A stretch of 47,995 nt of DNA from an uncultured Bacilli bacterium (GCA_934140575.1 CAKPBJ010000009.1:1-47995); one strand, 5' to 3'; shown: positions 14,651-24,114, counted from the first letter of the stretch. Numbers and translations: made by a program. The notes: generated by a model from the letters alone, not told the origin.

Positions 14651-15469
14651 ATGTTATTAGATGGGAAATTAGTTAGAAATAAATTATTAGAAAACTTAGA
14701 AAATGAATTTAAAAATATTAAAACAACGCTTGTAGTTATTCAAGTAGGAGATGACTTTGCAAGTAATAAATATATTAAGCAGAAAGAAAAGATGGCTAAT
14801 CAATTAGGAGTTAATTTTAAATTAGAAAAGTTTGATAAGGCTACAACAGAAGAAGTTAATTCTGTAATTAAAAGATATAATGAAGATAAATCAGTTTCTG
14901 GAATAATTGTACAATTGCCACTTCCAGATAATATTGATTATGAAAGTATTAGAAATAATATATCTTTTGTTAAAGATATAGATGGAGTTAATGATATTAA
15001 TAGAATTAAGTTAGTTGATGGTAAGAATGATGCTTTAGTTCCATGTACTGCTTTAGGTATTATGAAGATGTTTGATTTTTATAATATAGATTTATCGGGT
15101 AAAGATGTGGTTATTATTGGTAGAAGTATACATATTGGGAAAGCTTTGTATAATTTACTTATTAATAGAGATGCTACTGTTACTATGTGTCATTCTAAGA
15201 CTAGAGATTTAAAGAAGTATACAAAACATGCAGATATTATTATTACAAGTGTTGGTAAAGCTAATTTTATTACTCAGGATATGGTTAGAAATAATGTATG
15301 TTTAGTGGATGTTGGTTTTAATTATTATAATAATCAGATATGTGGAGATGTATCTAAGGATTTAGTAAAATATAAATACTTAACACCAGTTCCTGGTGGG
15401 GTTGGACAAATGACTGTTTATTCTATTTTTGAAAACCTATATAAGGCATATAAATTGCAGAATAAATAA
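14651..15469 (+). CDS. folD: methylenetetrahydrofolate dehydrogenase/cyclohydrolase FolD
   Basis: Interconverts methylene-, methenyl- and formyl-tetrahydrofolate, supplying formyl groups for initiator Met-tRNA and purines. SNKYIKQKEK holds the catalytic Lys, IVQLPLPDN and the GRSIHIGKAL nucleotide-binding loop follow, and TPVPGGVGQMT closes the domain. It has 272 residues, slightly shorter than the usual 280-300. The Shine-Dalgarno sequence before this ATG is weak, so translation may depend on frr upstream. Confidence 0.95.
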   Translation: MLLDGKLVRNKLLENLENEFKNIKTTLVVIQVGDDFASNKYIKQKEKMANQLGVNFKLEKFDKATTEEVNSVIKRYNEDKSVSGIIVQLPLPDNIDYESIRNNISFVKDIDGVNDINRIKLVDGKNDALVPCTALGIMKMFDFYNIDLSGKDVVIIGRSIHIGKALYNLLINRDATVTMCHSKTRDLKKYTKHADIIITSVGKANFITQDMVRNNVCLVDVGFNYYNNQICGDVSKDLVKYKYLTPVPGGVGQMTVYSIFENLYKAYKLQNK

Positions 15470-15473
15470 ATAT

Positions 15474-15502
15474 TTACAAAAAAATTAGTATTGTGATATA
15501 AT
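15474..15502 (+). promoter_or_regulatory. promoter of the T-box/HAD/pheST operon
   Basis: TTACAA (15474-15479), a 17 bp spacer and TATAAT (15497-15502), directly upstream of the T-box. Confidence 0.82.
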
Positions 15503-15508
15503 ACGTTT

Positions 15509-15720
15509 ATCGACTTTGATTAAGAAGTAGTAATATAATGATTATTTTTAGAGAGTCTGTGGTTGGTGGAAACAGATAATATAGTTATATGAATTCGTCT
15601 TAGGAGTTCTTATTAATAATAAGCGTAATTCTTGCGTTATGAGATTTGAGTGTGTAGTAAATAACTATGAATTAAGGTGGTACCGCGAATAGTCGTCCTT
15701 AAATTTATAGTTATTTTTTT
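15509..15720 (+). promoter_or_regulatory. T-box riboswitch, phenylalanine specifier (UUC)
   Basis: A full canonical T-box. AGAGAG (15550-15555) and GGTTGGTG (15561-15568) mark the stem I apex with a TCTGT/ACAGA stem. GAATTCG (15591-15597) places TTC (15594-15596), a Phe codon, in the specifier loop. AAGGTGGTACCGCG (15674-15687) is the tRNA acceptor-binding bulge. The competing terminator pairs AATAACTA with TAGTTATT and AATTAAGG with CCTTAAATT and ends in a T-run. Uncharged tRNA-Phe should therefore switch on the operon that encodes its own synthetase. Confidence 0.96.
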
Positions 15721-15737
15721 TGTTAGGGCGGTGAGTT

Positions 15738-16358
15738 ATGAAAAAGAAAATTATATTCGATTTAGATGGAACATTAATGAATGCAGATTTTTCTTTAGAA
15801 GATAAATTCTTTAGAGATAAATTAAGTTGTGAAGATGCTGAAAAGTTTGTTTCTATGAAATGTGATTTGCTTTTAAAATATGAAAACTTATTTTTTAAAT
15901 ATGATATAAGTAAGTTTAGTGAGTTTTTAACTATAGAAAGTGGAGTAAAAATTAGTGATGAACTTGTTGAAGAATGGTTGAATATGGGTTCTACTTTAAA
16001 TGATAAATTGGTTCCGGATATAGTTGATGTACTTGAGTATTTAAAAACTAAAGATTATGAATTAATTGTTTTATCTAATTGGTTTAAGTCTACTCAGATT
16101 AATAGATTGAAGAAAATGGGATTATATGATTATTTTGTTGAGGTATATGGTGGAGATGATTTTTTAAAGCCTAATCCTATTAGTTATTTGAGTATTTGTG
16201 ATGATGTGAGTGAATGTGTGATGATAGGGGATAGTTATAATAATGATTTTTTAGGTCCTAAGAATATAGGAATGGAAGCAATATTATATGATCCAGATGA
16301 TAAGATTTCAGAAAAGTGTAAGATAAAAAGAATGAATGAGTTAAAGGAGATGTTTTAA
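15738..16358 (+). CDS. HAD-superfamily hydrolase
   Basis: A 206-residue haloacid-dehalogenase-like phosphatase. Motif I is FD8LD10GTL with nucleophile and acid-base Asp, motif II LSNW, motif III the Lys of KPNP, and motif IV GDSYNND. A helical cap (about 15-90) suggests a small-molecule phosphatase of the PGP/YjjG kind. It is the first gene behind the Phe T-box and its stop codon is followed directly by the pheS start, so it is controlled by tRNA-Phe charging. Its substrate is unknown. Confidence 0.87.
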   Translation: MKKKIIFDLDGTLMNADFSLEDKFFRDKLSCEDAEKFVSMKCDLLLKYENLFFKYDISKFSEFLTIESGVKISDELVEEWLNMGSTLNDKLVPDIVDVLEYLKTKDYELIVLSNWFKSTQINRLKKMGLYDYFVEVYGGDDFLKPNPISYLSICDDVSECVMIGDSYNNDFLGPKNIGMEAILYDPDDKISEKCKIKRMNELKEMF

Positions 16359-17399
16359 ATGAAAATTGAAGAAGTTAAAGAGTTACTTTTAAATGATATG
16401 AAGAGTGTAACAGACTTAAATAGTTTAAATGATTTAAAGGTAAAATATCTTGGTAAAAAGGGTTTAATTACTGAACTTAATCAAGAGATTAAAAATATTC
16501 CAAATGAGGAGAAGAAAGGGTTTGGACAAAGAGTAAATGAAGTTAGAAGTAGTTTTACTGAGTTTTATGAAGAGAAAAAGAATGAGTTTGAGACAGCTAT
16601 TTTGAATGAAAAATTAAAGAGTGAGGCAATTGATATTAGTTTACCTAGTTATAATATTGTGACAGGTGCTCCTAATATTCTTGAAAAACTTATTGAAGAT
16701 GTTGAGGAAGTATTTATGTCTATGGGATATGATGTTGTAGATGGACCTGAAATAGAAGAGGATAAATATAACTTTGAGATGTTAAATATTCCTAAGGGAC
16801 ATCCTGCAAGAGATGCTCAAGATACATTCTATTTAAAAGGAGAGGAGATTCTTCTTCGTAGTCAAACTTCTCCTGTTCAAGTTAGAACAATGTTAAAGGG
16901 TAATGGTGAAGTTCCTATCAGAATGATTTGTCCAGGTAAGACTTATAGAAGAGATGATGATGATGCGACTCATTCACATCAATTTATGCAAATAGAGGGA
17001 TTACTTGTTGATAAAAATATTAGTTTAAGTGATTTAAAAGGTACTTTAGATATTATTTGTAAGAAGTTATTTGGTAATGATGTTGAGACTCGTTTCCATC
17101 CTAGTTATTATCAATTTACTGAACCTTCAGTAGAGGTTGATATTAGTTGTTTCAATTGTAAGGGACATGGATGTAATATTTGTAAAAATAATGGTTGGAT
17201 TACTGTTTGTGGAGCTGGTGTTGTTCATCCTAATGTTCTTAGAATGAGTGGGTATGATCCTAAAGTATGGAGTGGATTTGCTTTTGGTTTTGGAGCTGAG
17301 AGACTTGCTATGCTTAAATATAATATAAATGATTGTAGGGTTTTCTATAATACAGATTTAAGAGAAAGCAGAGTATTTGATAGAAAGGAGAGTGAATAG
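16359..17399 (+). CDS. pheS: phenylalanine--tRNA ligase alpha subunit
   Basis: Catalytic subunit of the alpha2-beta2 enzyme. An N-terminal coiled coil (1-90) binds tRNA. The class II core has DAQDTFYLK, RSQTSPVQVRTM and the HSHQFMQIEGL motif 2 region. A CFNCKGHGCNICKNNGW segment precedes GAGVVHPNVL, and FGFGAERLAML is motif 3. It has 346 residues, the normal length. The start codon abuts the HAD stop codon. Confidence 0.97.
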   Translation: MKIEEVKELLLNDMKSVTDLNSLNDLKVKYLGKKGLITELNQEIKNIPNEEKKGFGQRVNEVRSSFTEFYEEKKNEFETAILNEKLKSEAIDISLPSYNIVTGAPNILEKLIEDVEEVFMSMGYDVVDGPEIEEDKYNFEMLNIPKGHPARDAQDTFYLKGEEILLRSQTSPVQVRTMLKGNGEVPIRMICPGKTYRRDDDDATHSHQFMQIEGLLVDKNISLSDLKGTLDIICKKLFGNDVETRFHPSYYQFTEPSVEVDISCFNCKGHGCNICKNNGWITVCGAGVVHPNVLRMSGYDPKVWSGFAFGFGAERLAMLKYNINDCRVFYNTDLRESRVFDRKESE

Positions 17400-17400
17400 G

Positions 17401-19773
17401 ATGATTAGTTTAGAATGGGTAAAAGATTATATTGATATTAGTGATCAAGATTTAGAAGAGTTGGCTGTTAAAATTACACAATCTGGTATTAATGTTGAGA
17501 AAGTTATTACTAATCATATTGATAATCTTGTTGTTGGAGAAGTAGTTGATTGTGTTAATCATCCAGATAGTGATCATTTACATGTGTGTCAGGTTGCTGT
17601 TTCAGAAAATGATGTTTTACAAATTGTTTGTGGAGCACCTAATGTTCGTAAGGGATTAAAGGTTGTAGTTGCTCTTGTTGGCGCAGTACTTCCTGGAGAT
17701 TTTGTAATAAAGAAGAGTAAGATTCGTGGAGTAGAGTCTAATGGTATGCTTTGTGCTTTATACGAGTTAGGACTTGAAGAGAAGACAGATGAAGCATATG
17801 CTCGTGGAATTGAAGAACTTGATAGTAGTGTAAAAGTTGGAGATGATCCTATTAAGGTTTTAGGACTTGATGATACTTTATATGAACTTGATATTCATAA
17901 ACATAGAAATAATGATTGTTACTACCATATTGGTTTTGCTTATGAAATTGGGGCTATTTTAAATAGACCTGTAAAACTTCCTGAACTTTCTTTTAGTGAA
18001 GATAAAGATAGTGTGGAAAATCATTTTAGTTTAGATGTAGAAACTGACAAATGTCCTTTCTATTTAGCAAAGATGGTTAAGAATGTTAAGATTGGTGAGA
18101 GTCCAGAATTTGTTAAGAAAAGACTTGCTGCTGCTGGTATGAGATCAATTAATAATGTAGTAGATATTTCTAATTATGTTATGCTTGAATTTGGTCAACC
18201 TCTTCATTTCTTTGATAAGAATAGTTTAGGTAATCATATTTTAGTAAGAGATGCGAAAGATAATGAAGAAGTAGTTACACTAGATGGAAATAAGAGGATT
18301 CTTTCTCATAATGATATAGTTATTACAGATGGGGAAAAGCCTGTTTGCATTGCTGGTGTTATGGGTGGAGAAAATACTGAAGTTGAAGATGATACAACTG
18401 ATATTTTAATAGAGGCTGCTATTTTTGATTCAGTATCTATTCGTTATACTGCTGCTAATTTAGATTTTAGAAGTGAAGCATCTATTAGATATGGAAAAGG
18501 TTTAAGTTATGAGTATACAGAGATGGCTTTAAAACGTGCATGTCATTTACTTGAAAAGTATGCAGGTGCTACAATTCTATCTGGTTGTGTTAGATATGAT
18601 GTTATTGATAAGACTCCAAATGTTGTAGAGTTTGTTCCTGATGATGTTAATAAACTTCTTGGTATGAATATTAGTGTAGAGGATATGAAGGTTGAACTTG
18701 GTCGTTTAGGTTTTGATTATGAATTAAATGGAGATAAGTTTATTGTTACTATTCCAAGTAGAAGACTTGATATTGATCCTAATGTAAATGATATTGCCGA
18801 AGAAATAGTTAGACTTTATGGTTATCAAAATTTAGTATCAACTGTTCCAACTGTTCCTGTAAGACGTGGTGAATATGTAGGAGATGTTAAATATAGAAAA
18901 TTAGTTTCTAAAAGACTTAGAGCACTTGGTCTTAATGAGACTAAGACTTATACTTTAGTTTCTCCTGATATGGCTAAGTTGTTTAAATATCGTGGTGTTT
19001 CTAATGCAATTCTTCCAAATCCTATGAGTATGGATAAGAGTGTTGTAAGGACTACATTAATTCCTTCACTTTTAAATGTTTATCAATATAATAAAAAGCG
19101 TAAAGTTAAGGATATTAGTTTATATGAGATTGCGAAGACATATGATAGTGAATATAATGAGACTAGTTTAATTTGTGGACTATGTTCTGGAGACTATTTA
19201 AATAATGGTTGGACTAAACCTGTTAAGTACGATTTCTATATTGTAAAGGGAATTGTTGAGAATGTTTTAGATTATATGGGATTTAAAAACAGATATAGTT
19301 TTGAAGTATCAGATTGTTCTGATTTACATCCTGGAATTAGTGCTAATATTTTACTTGATAGAAAAGTAATTGGTGTTATTGGTAGAGTTCATCCAAGTGT
19401 TTTAAAAGATGAGGTTTATGTATTTGAAATGTCACTTAATGCTTTAATGAGTAATGTTAAACCAATCAAATACAAGGAAGCTCCTAAGTATCCTGGAATC
19501 TCAAAAGATATGGCATTCATTGTTTCAAAAGATGTAACTGCGGGAGAAGTAATGGATACTATTAAAAAGGCTGGTAGTAGAATGCTTGATAGTGTTAGTG
19601 TATTTGATGTTTATACTGGAGAAAATGTAGATGCTGATAAAAAGTCAATTGCCTTTACGCTTAACTTCTTAAATCATGAGAGAACACTTACTGAAGAAGA
19701 GGTAATGGAAGTATTTAATAAAATTATTAAAGAAGTTGAGAGTACTCATAACGCAATACTTAGAGATAAATAA
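17401..19773 (+). CDS. pheT: phenylalanine--tRNA ligase beta subunit
   Basis: Structural and editing subunit of PheRS, 790 residues, full length. In order: N-terminal SLEWVKDYID, an EMAP-II-like tRNA-binding domain (about 40-150, with HPDSDHLHVCQV), the B3/B4 editing domain (MRSINNVVDISNYVMLE), B5, the catalytic-like core, and a C-terminal FDX-ACB anticodon-binding domain (PKYPGISKDMAFIV). I take ATG 17401 as the start, with AAGGAG about nine bases upstream, because MISLEWVKDYI is the family start; an in-frame ATG at 17377 lies inside pheS. Confidence 0.96.
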   Translation: MISLEWVKDYIDISDQDLEELAVKITQSGINVEKVITNHIDNLVVGEVVDCVNHPDSDHLHVCQVAVSENDVLQIVCGAPNVRKGLKVVVALVGAVLPGDFVIKKSKIRGVESNGMLCALYELGLEEKTDEAYARGIEELDSSVKVGDDPIKVLGLDDTLYELDIHKHRNNDCYYHIGFAYEIGAILNRPVKLPELSFSEDKDSVENHFSLDVETDKCPFYLAKMVKNVKIGESPEFVKKRLAAAGMRSINNVVDISNYVMLEFGQPLHFFDKNSLGNHILVRDAKDNEEVVTLDGNKRILSHNDIVITDGEKPVCIAGVMGGENTEVEDDTTDILIEAAIFDSVSIRYTAANLDFRSEASIRYGKGLSYEYTEMALKRACHLLEKYAGATILSGCVRYDVIDKTPNVVEFVPDDVNKLLGMNISVEDMKVELGRLGFDYELNGDKFIVTIPSRRLDIDPNVNDIAEEIVRLYGYQNLVSTVPTVPVRRGEYVGDVKYRKLVSKRLRALGLNETKTYTLVSPDMAKLFKYRGVSNAILPNPMSMDKSVVRTTLIPSLLNVYQYNKKRKVKDISLYEIAKTYDSEYNETSLICGLCSGDYLNNGWTKPVKYDFYIVKGIVENVLDYMGFKNRYSFEVSDCSDLHPGISANILLDRKVIGVIGRVHPSVLKDEVYVFEMSLNALMSNVKPIKYKEAPKYPGISKDMAFIVSKDVTAGEVMDTIKKAGSRMLDSVSVFDVYTGENVDADKKSIAFTLNFLNHERTLTEEEVMEVFNKIIKEVESTHNAILRDK

Positions 19774-19780
19774 TTTGAAT

Positions 19781-19812
19781 AGAGAACTAATAAGGTTCTC
19801 TTTTATTATTTC
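19781..19812 (+). terminator. terminator after pheT
   Basis: Arms AGAGAAC (19781-19787) and GTTCTCT (19795-19801) with a seven-base loop, followed by a T-rich tail. Confidence 0.9.
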
Positions 19813-19869
19813 TGTTCTTTTAATTTTATTAGTTTTTTGATATTATTAGTATGATAGGAGTGTATATTT

Positions 19870-20727
19870 ATGAGTCGTGAGATTAAGAAGAGAGTTAAAG
19901 ATAGTGAAATAGAGATGGCTAAGTCTTTTAATAAGAAGTTTTTTATAACTACTTTGATATTAGTTGTAATTATTTTGGGATTGGTTTTGTTTTTATTATA
20001 TGATTATAAGGTTATATTTCCACCTAAGAATGATAAGGTAATTACTAGTACTAGTAAGACTACTAGGCATGAGGATAAATATATTTCTTTATCTATTGAT
20101 AATTTTAGTGTGAAGGAATTATATTATAATGTTCATGATAATATTACTGTGGGTGGAGATAATTATATTTATAGTAATAATAAGACAAGTGTTGATGATA
20201 TGACTTCTGAATATAAGTTTAAGTTAGCTTATAATATATATAAGAAGGATATTGTAAAAGAAGAGCGTGATAGTAATGGTATTGATACTTATATAAGTGA
20301 AGATAGTGTTAAATCTGCATATGAAAGATTATTTGGAGAAGGTAGTTATAAGAGAGTAGAATCTATTAAAAACGGATGTGATGAATTAGTATTTGATGGT
20401 GTTAGTAAGAAGTTTATTGGTATGAGTACTGATTGTAGTGTTTCTGATAATACTATTGAAATATATGATAAGATATTGGAAGTTAAGAGAAATTCTAAGG
20501 AATTATTAATCACTAGTGGGGTTGTATTTAGTTATGGAAATAATATTTGTAAGGATGTTGAATGTAATAAGATATTAACTGAAAATGATGGTGATTATAC
20601 TAGAATTAAACATTTTAATGATTTTATTGAATCAAATAAAAAAAATATTGTTCAGTATACTTTTAAATATTCTTTAGGTGATGATGGATTCTATTATTAT
20701 AGTGGATTTGAAAGGACTAATGATTAG
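19870..20727 (+). CDS. single-pass membrane protein, unknown
   Basis: I do not recognise this 285-residue protein. A basic N-terminus (1-24) is followed by one transmembrane helix (about 25-46, FFITTLILVVIILGLVLFLL), then a Ser/Thr-rich linker and a large extracellular domain with four Cys residues (NGC, DC, CKDVEC) that could form disulfides. AGGAGTG precedes the ATG. It sits alone between the pheT terminator and a promoter-containing gap. Confidence 0.75.
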   Translation: MSREIKKRVKDSEIEMAKSFNKKFFITTLILVVIILGLVLFLLYDYKVIFPPKNDKVITSTSKTTRHEDKYISLSIDNFSVKELYYNVHDNITVGGDNYIYSNNKTSVDDMTSEYKFKLAYNIYKKDIVKEERDSNGIDTYISEDSVKSAYERLFGEGSYKRVESIKNGCDELVFDGVSKKFIGMSTDCSVSDNTIEIYDKILEVKRNSKELLITSGVVFSYGNNICKDVECNKILTENDGDYTRIKHFNDFIESNKKNIVQYTFKYSLGDDGFYYYSGFERTND

Positions 20728-20792
20728 TTCTTTTTTATTTATAAAATTATAGATTATATTTCATTTTTTAAAGAGATTAATTGTGAAATGAG

Positions 20793-20821
20793 TTGACTTA
20801 TTTATGTATGATTGATAGAAT
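20793..20821 (+). promoter_or_regulatory. promoter upstream of small membrane protein genes
   Basis: TTGACT (20793-20798), a 17 bp spacer and TAGAAT (20816-20821). The roughly 90 nt leader that follows contains small inverted repeats (TAGA/TCTA and TGCATA/TATGCA at 20850-20873) of unknown role. Confidence 0.6.
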
Positions 20822-20915
20822 CAAATTATAATATAAGATAGAGAATCTATGCATATATAAATTAATGTATGCAAACTAACTTATATTTGTATTTTGTAGT
20901 GAGAGGAGGAGTAAT

Positions 20916-21197
20916 GTGGTTTCACTTATTTTAGCTATTGTAAGTATATTATTATTATTTTTAAATTATATTCTTGCTGCATTAGTAGCTTTAGCAGCAT
21001 TAATAGTTGCATTAGTAAGATTTAAAAAAGAAAAAACAAATGGATATAATATTGCTGGACTTGTTATTTCAATAATTGTAATAGTAATAAGTATTATTAT
21101 GTTTAGTTATGAAGTAATAGTTGTTAGTAGAACTAATGACAAAGTTAGACAACAAATTAATGAAATTAATGAAGAATATAAAAAAAATGAAAAGTAA
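20916..21197 (+). CDS. small membrane protein with three helices, DUF4190-like
   Basis: A 93-residue, mostly hydrophobic protein: two helices in residues 2-35, a basic loop (RFKKEKTNGYN), a third helix (about 46-68) and a charged tail. The GYNIAGLVISII pattern is reminiscent of DUF4190-type proteins, a weak call. It starts with GTG, with GAGGAGGAG about five bases upstream. The next gene starts 27 bp further on and shares the membrane theme, so the two probably form an operon. Confidence 0.7.
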   Translation: MVSLILAIVSILLLFLNYILAALVALAALIVALVRFKKEKTNGYNIAGLVISIIVIVISIIMFSYEVIVVSRTNDKVRQQINEINEEYKKNEK

Positions 21198-21224
21198 TAT
21201 TTGTTGTTGACTGAGGGTGAGTAT

Positions 21225-22163
21225 GTGAATAATCAATCAAATCAAAATAGTAATTTAAATGATTATTTTAATGGTATGTCTAATGGAGCGTTTAATCCGA
21301 ATGATGTGAATAATTCTAACGGATTTCAAATGCCACAGAATAATCAAAATATAATGATGAATCAAGATAATAGTAATATGTTTAATGATAATGCATCTTT
21401 AAATCAAATGTCTAATCAAGTGAATAATAATCAATCTTTTCAAAATAACCGAGATGTAATGATGAGTCAGGGTAATACTCAAAACAATAATATGTTTAAT
21501 GATAATGCATTTTTAAATCAGATGCCTAATCAAGGACAGAATAATGGAAAACAACAATTTAATCCTAGTAATAATTTAAATATGAATATTAGTTCAATCT
21601 TTAAGAAAAATAAAAAAATGATTTTTATATCTTTAGGAGTTGTAGTTGTTTTAGTAATTTTATCTACTTTTTTAGGTCAAAAAAGTGGTAAGTTAGATAA
21701 TGGATATACTGCATCTCGTGGAGAAGAAATAAAAATAAATGAATTAACTAGTAAATATAATATTAAAGTGGTTTCTCCTATGGAAAAATATACTGTAACT
21801 AATAGTGATTTATATGGGGGAAATTATGTTAAATTAGGATTATCTATTAATAATTTATATTCTGATGAACTACCTGTTTCAACTATTAATATGTCTTTGA
21901 CAGATAGCAAAAAAAAGGAAATATATACATCTCAAACCTTAGTAGGCTATGGCACTTCTGATTATTTTGGAAGCACAAGTATTGGTAGTGGACAGACTAA
22001 GAGTGGCTATTTATATTTTGGTTTTTCTAATGATGATGATGCTTTTAATACAATAGATTTAGATGAGATAAAATATCTAAAAATTTCTGTTATTTGTGAT
22101 GCTAATAAAAATGATAATGGAACTTATACTTTTAAATATTCTGATTATTATTTGGAGTTGTGA
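21225..22163 (+). CDS. Asn-rich membrane protein with DUF4352-like domain
   Basis: A 312-residue protein. Residues 1-125 are Asn/Gln/Met-rich and low-complexity, with an internal duplication: about 42-65 and 77-103 share MFNDNA-x-LNQM-x-NQ. A transmembrane helix (about 131-150) follows, then an extracellular beta-rich domain (about 165-312) like DUF4352/DUF5067 proteins, which are often lipoprotein-like in Bacillota. I start it at GTG 21225 because AGGGTG lies five bases before it. Function is unknown. A terminator follows. Confidence 0.75.
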   Translation: MNNQSNQNSNLNDYFNGMSNGAFNPNDVNNSNGFQMPQNNQNIMMNQDNSNMFNDNASLNQMSNQVNNNQSFQNNRDVMMSQGNTQNNNMFNDNAFLNQMPNQGQNNGKQQFNPSNNLNMNISSIFKKNKKMIFISLGVVVVLVILSTFLGQKSGKLDNGYTASRGEEIKINELTSKYNIKVVSPMEKYTVTNSDLYGGNYVKLGLSINNLYSDELPVSTINMSLTDSKKKEIYTSQTLVGYGTSDYFGSTSIGSGQTKSGYLYFGFSNDDDAFNTIDLDEIKYLKISVICDANKNDNGTYTFKYSDYYLEL

Positions 22164-22184
22164 GATAATAATATTAAGCGTTAT

Positions 22185-22212
22185 GCCGACTAGTGATAGT
22201 TGGCTTTTTATT
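22185..22212 (+). terminator. terminator after the Asn-rich protein gene
   Basis: Eight-pair arms GCCGACTA (22185-22192) and TAGTTGGC (22197-22204), loop GTGA, then TTTTTATTTT. Confidence 0.92.
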
Positions 22213-22256
22213 TTGATGTTTTCTTTATTTTATAGTAAAATATAAGTGGTGGTTAT

Positions 22257-22892
22257 ATGCAACTTAGGTATAATGATAATAATTATGATATTGTTATTGA
22301 AAGAAAAAACAATAAGAGAACTTATATTAGAGTAAAAGATGATTTAAAGATACATGTTTCTACTAATTATTTTGAGACTAATTTTTCTATTAAGAAATTA
22401 ATTAAAGATAATTATAGTGAGATATGTAGAATGATTGATAATGCGAAAGTGAAGAAGGAGAATAATAGTGGTTTCTTTTATTTAGGTAAAAAGTATACTA
22501 TTGTACATATTGAAGGTGATGATATTAGTTTTTCTAATGATATTGTTTATATTGGAAGAGATGTTGATATTGATAAGTGGTATAAGAGTAAAGCTAAAGA
22601 TTTATTTTTAGAAAGACTTAATTATAATTATGATAATTTTAGTAGAAAGATACCTTATCCAAAACTTAGGATTCGTAAGATGACTAGTAGATGGGGCGTT
22701 TGTAATATTATGACGCATATTATTACTTTAAATTTGAATTTAATTAAGAGAGATACAAAATACTTAGATTATGTAATTGTACATGAGTTATCTCATTTAA
22801 TCCATGGGGATCATTCGAGTAGATTTTGGAAATTAGTTGGTGAAAATATGCCAGATTATAAAAAATATAGAGAAGAAATGAAGGAATTTTAA
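22257..22892 (+). CDS. YgjP-like zinc metallopeptidase (DUF45/M48 family)
   Basis: A 211-residue cytosolic protein of the YgjP/SprT-like group. The zinc site is H176-E-L-S-H180 with the third ligand H186 in HSSRFW. RKMTSRWGVCN (141-150) is the conserved segment before it. The substrate is unknown. The stop codon overlaps the start of the methyltransferase gene by one base, so the pair is coupled. It begins a run of RNA-modification genes. Confidence 0.88.
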   Translation: MQLRYNDNNYDIVIERKNNKRTYIRVKDDLKIHVSTNYFETNFSIKKLIKDNYSEICRMIDNAKVKKENNSGFFYLGKKYTIVHIEGDDISFSNDIVYIGRDVDIDKWYKSKAKDLFLERLNYNYDNFSRKIPYPKLRIRKMTSRWGVCNIMTHIITLNLNLIKRDTKYLDYVIVHELSHLIHGDHSSRFWKLVGENMPDYKKYREEMKEF

Positions 22893-23626
22893 TGGTTATT
22901 ACGAGTTTAGAAAATAAGAAGGTTAAAGATCTTGTGAAATTACAAAAGAAAAAATATAGAGATTCGACTGGGACTTTTATGGTTGAAGGGGAACATTTAG
23001 TAATAGAAGCAGATAAGATTAATGCGCTTAAGGAAGTTATTGTACTTGAAGGTAAGAGTACTTCTGTTTCTGTTCCTTGTATTTATGTTACATATGAAGT
23101 TATGAAAAAGATTAGTAATATGGATAGTGTTCCTGATATTATTGGAGTGTGTACTAAGAGTGATAGAACTGATATAGTAGGTAATAAGGTTTTATTACTT
23201 GATGATATACAAGACCCAGGTAATCTTGGAACTATAATTAGAAGTGCAGTTGCATTTAGTGTTAGTACTATAATATTATCTTCTCTTACAGTTGATTTAT
23301 ATAATTCAAAAGTTTTAAGGGCTACTCAAGGAATGCTTTTTCATATTAATATTATTAGAATGGATTCGATGGATGCGATTAATTTATTAAAGAGTAAAGG
23401 CTATATGATATATGGAACTTCTGTTGATAATGGAGTTGACGTTAGAAGTCTTACTAAAAATGAAAAAGAAAAAGTATGTTTAATAATGGGTAATGAAGGT
23501 AATGGTGTTAGTACTGATATATTAAAAATGAGTGATAAAAATTTATATATAAAAATGAACGAAGAAGTTGAAAGTTTAAATGTAGGTGTTGCTTGTAGTA
23601 TATTACTATATGAATTGGAGAGATAG
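22892..23626 (+). CDS. TrmH/SpoU-family RNA 2'-O-methyltransferase
   Basis: A SPOUT methyltransferase of 244 residues with an N-terminal substrate-binding domain (1-90, KDLVKLQKKKYRDSTG, FMVEGEH) and a knotted catalytic domain. The knot motifs are DPGNLGTIIRSA with catalytic Arg, IMGNEGNGVS, and ESLNVGVACSILLYE. It probably modifies 23S rRNA or tRNA. Its start overlaps the upstream gene by one base and rimM starts one base after its stop. Confidence 0.92.
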   Translation: MVITSLENKKVKDLVKLQKKKYRDSTGTFMVEGEHLVIEADKINALKEVIVLEGKSTSVSVPCIYVTYEVMKKISNMDSVPDIIGVCTKSDRTDIVGNKVLLLDDIQDPGNLGTIIRSAVAFSVSTIILSSLTVDLYNSKVLRATQGMLFHINIIRMDSMDAINLLKSKGYMIYGTSVDNGVDVRSLTKNEKEKVCLIMGNEGNGVSTDILKMSDKNLYIKMNEEVESLNVGVACSILLYELER

Positions 23627-23627
23627 T

Positions 23628-24110
23628 ATGGATAAAATATATGTTGGAAAGATTGTAAATACTCATGGTATTAAAGGTGAAATTAGGATATTAAGTGATT
23701 TTCAATTTAAAGATAAGGTCTTTAAAAAAGATAAGAAATTAATTATAGATAATTTAGAATATATTATTAGAAGTTATAGACATCATAAGATATTTGAAAT
23801 GGTTACTTTAAATGAGTATAATAATATTAATGACGTTTTATTCTTAATTGGAAAAAAAGTTTATATTGATAAAGATGAATTAGAGCTTGATGATAATGAA
23901 ATACTTGATAGTGATTTGATTAAGTTTAAAGTTATTGATTCTAATGGAATAAGTGGTAATATAATTGATATATTTTATGCGAGTGGTTCTAATAAAATAC
24001 TTAGAGTGATGTTTGATAGAGAAGTTTTAATTCCGTTTAATTCTCCTATGATAGAGAAGATTGATAAGAATGAAAAAGTTATTTATGTTAATTTAATTGA
24101 GGGAATGTGA
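23628..24110 (+). CDS. rimM: 16S rRNA processing protein RimM
   Basis: Assists 30S head maturation by binding S19. KIYVGKIVNTHGIKGEIRI opens the N-terminal RimM domain, and a PRC-barrel domain (about 90-160) ends with INLIEG-like VNLIEGM. I take ATG 23628 (TTGGAGAGA upstream), giving 160 residues; an in-frame upstream start lies inside the methyltransferase gene. trmD follows after four bases. Confidence 0.94.
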   Translation: MDKIYVGKIVNTHGIKGEIRILSDFQFKDKVFKKDKKLIIDNLEYIIRSYRHHKIFEMVTLNEYNNINDVLFLIGKKVYIDKDELELDDNEILDSDLIKFKVIDSNGISGNIIDIFYASGSNKILRVMFDREVLIPFNSPMIEKIDKNEKVIYVNLIEGM

Positions 24111-24114
24111 TTAT

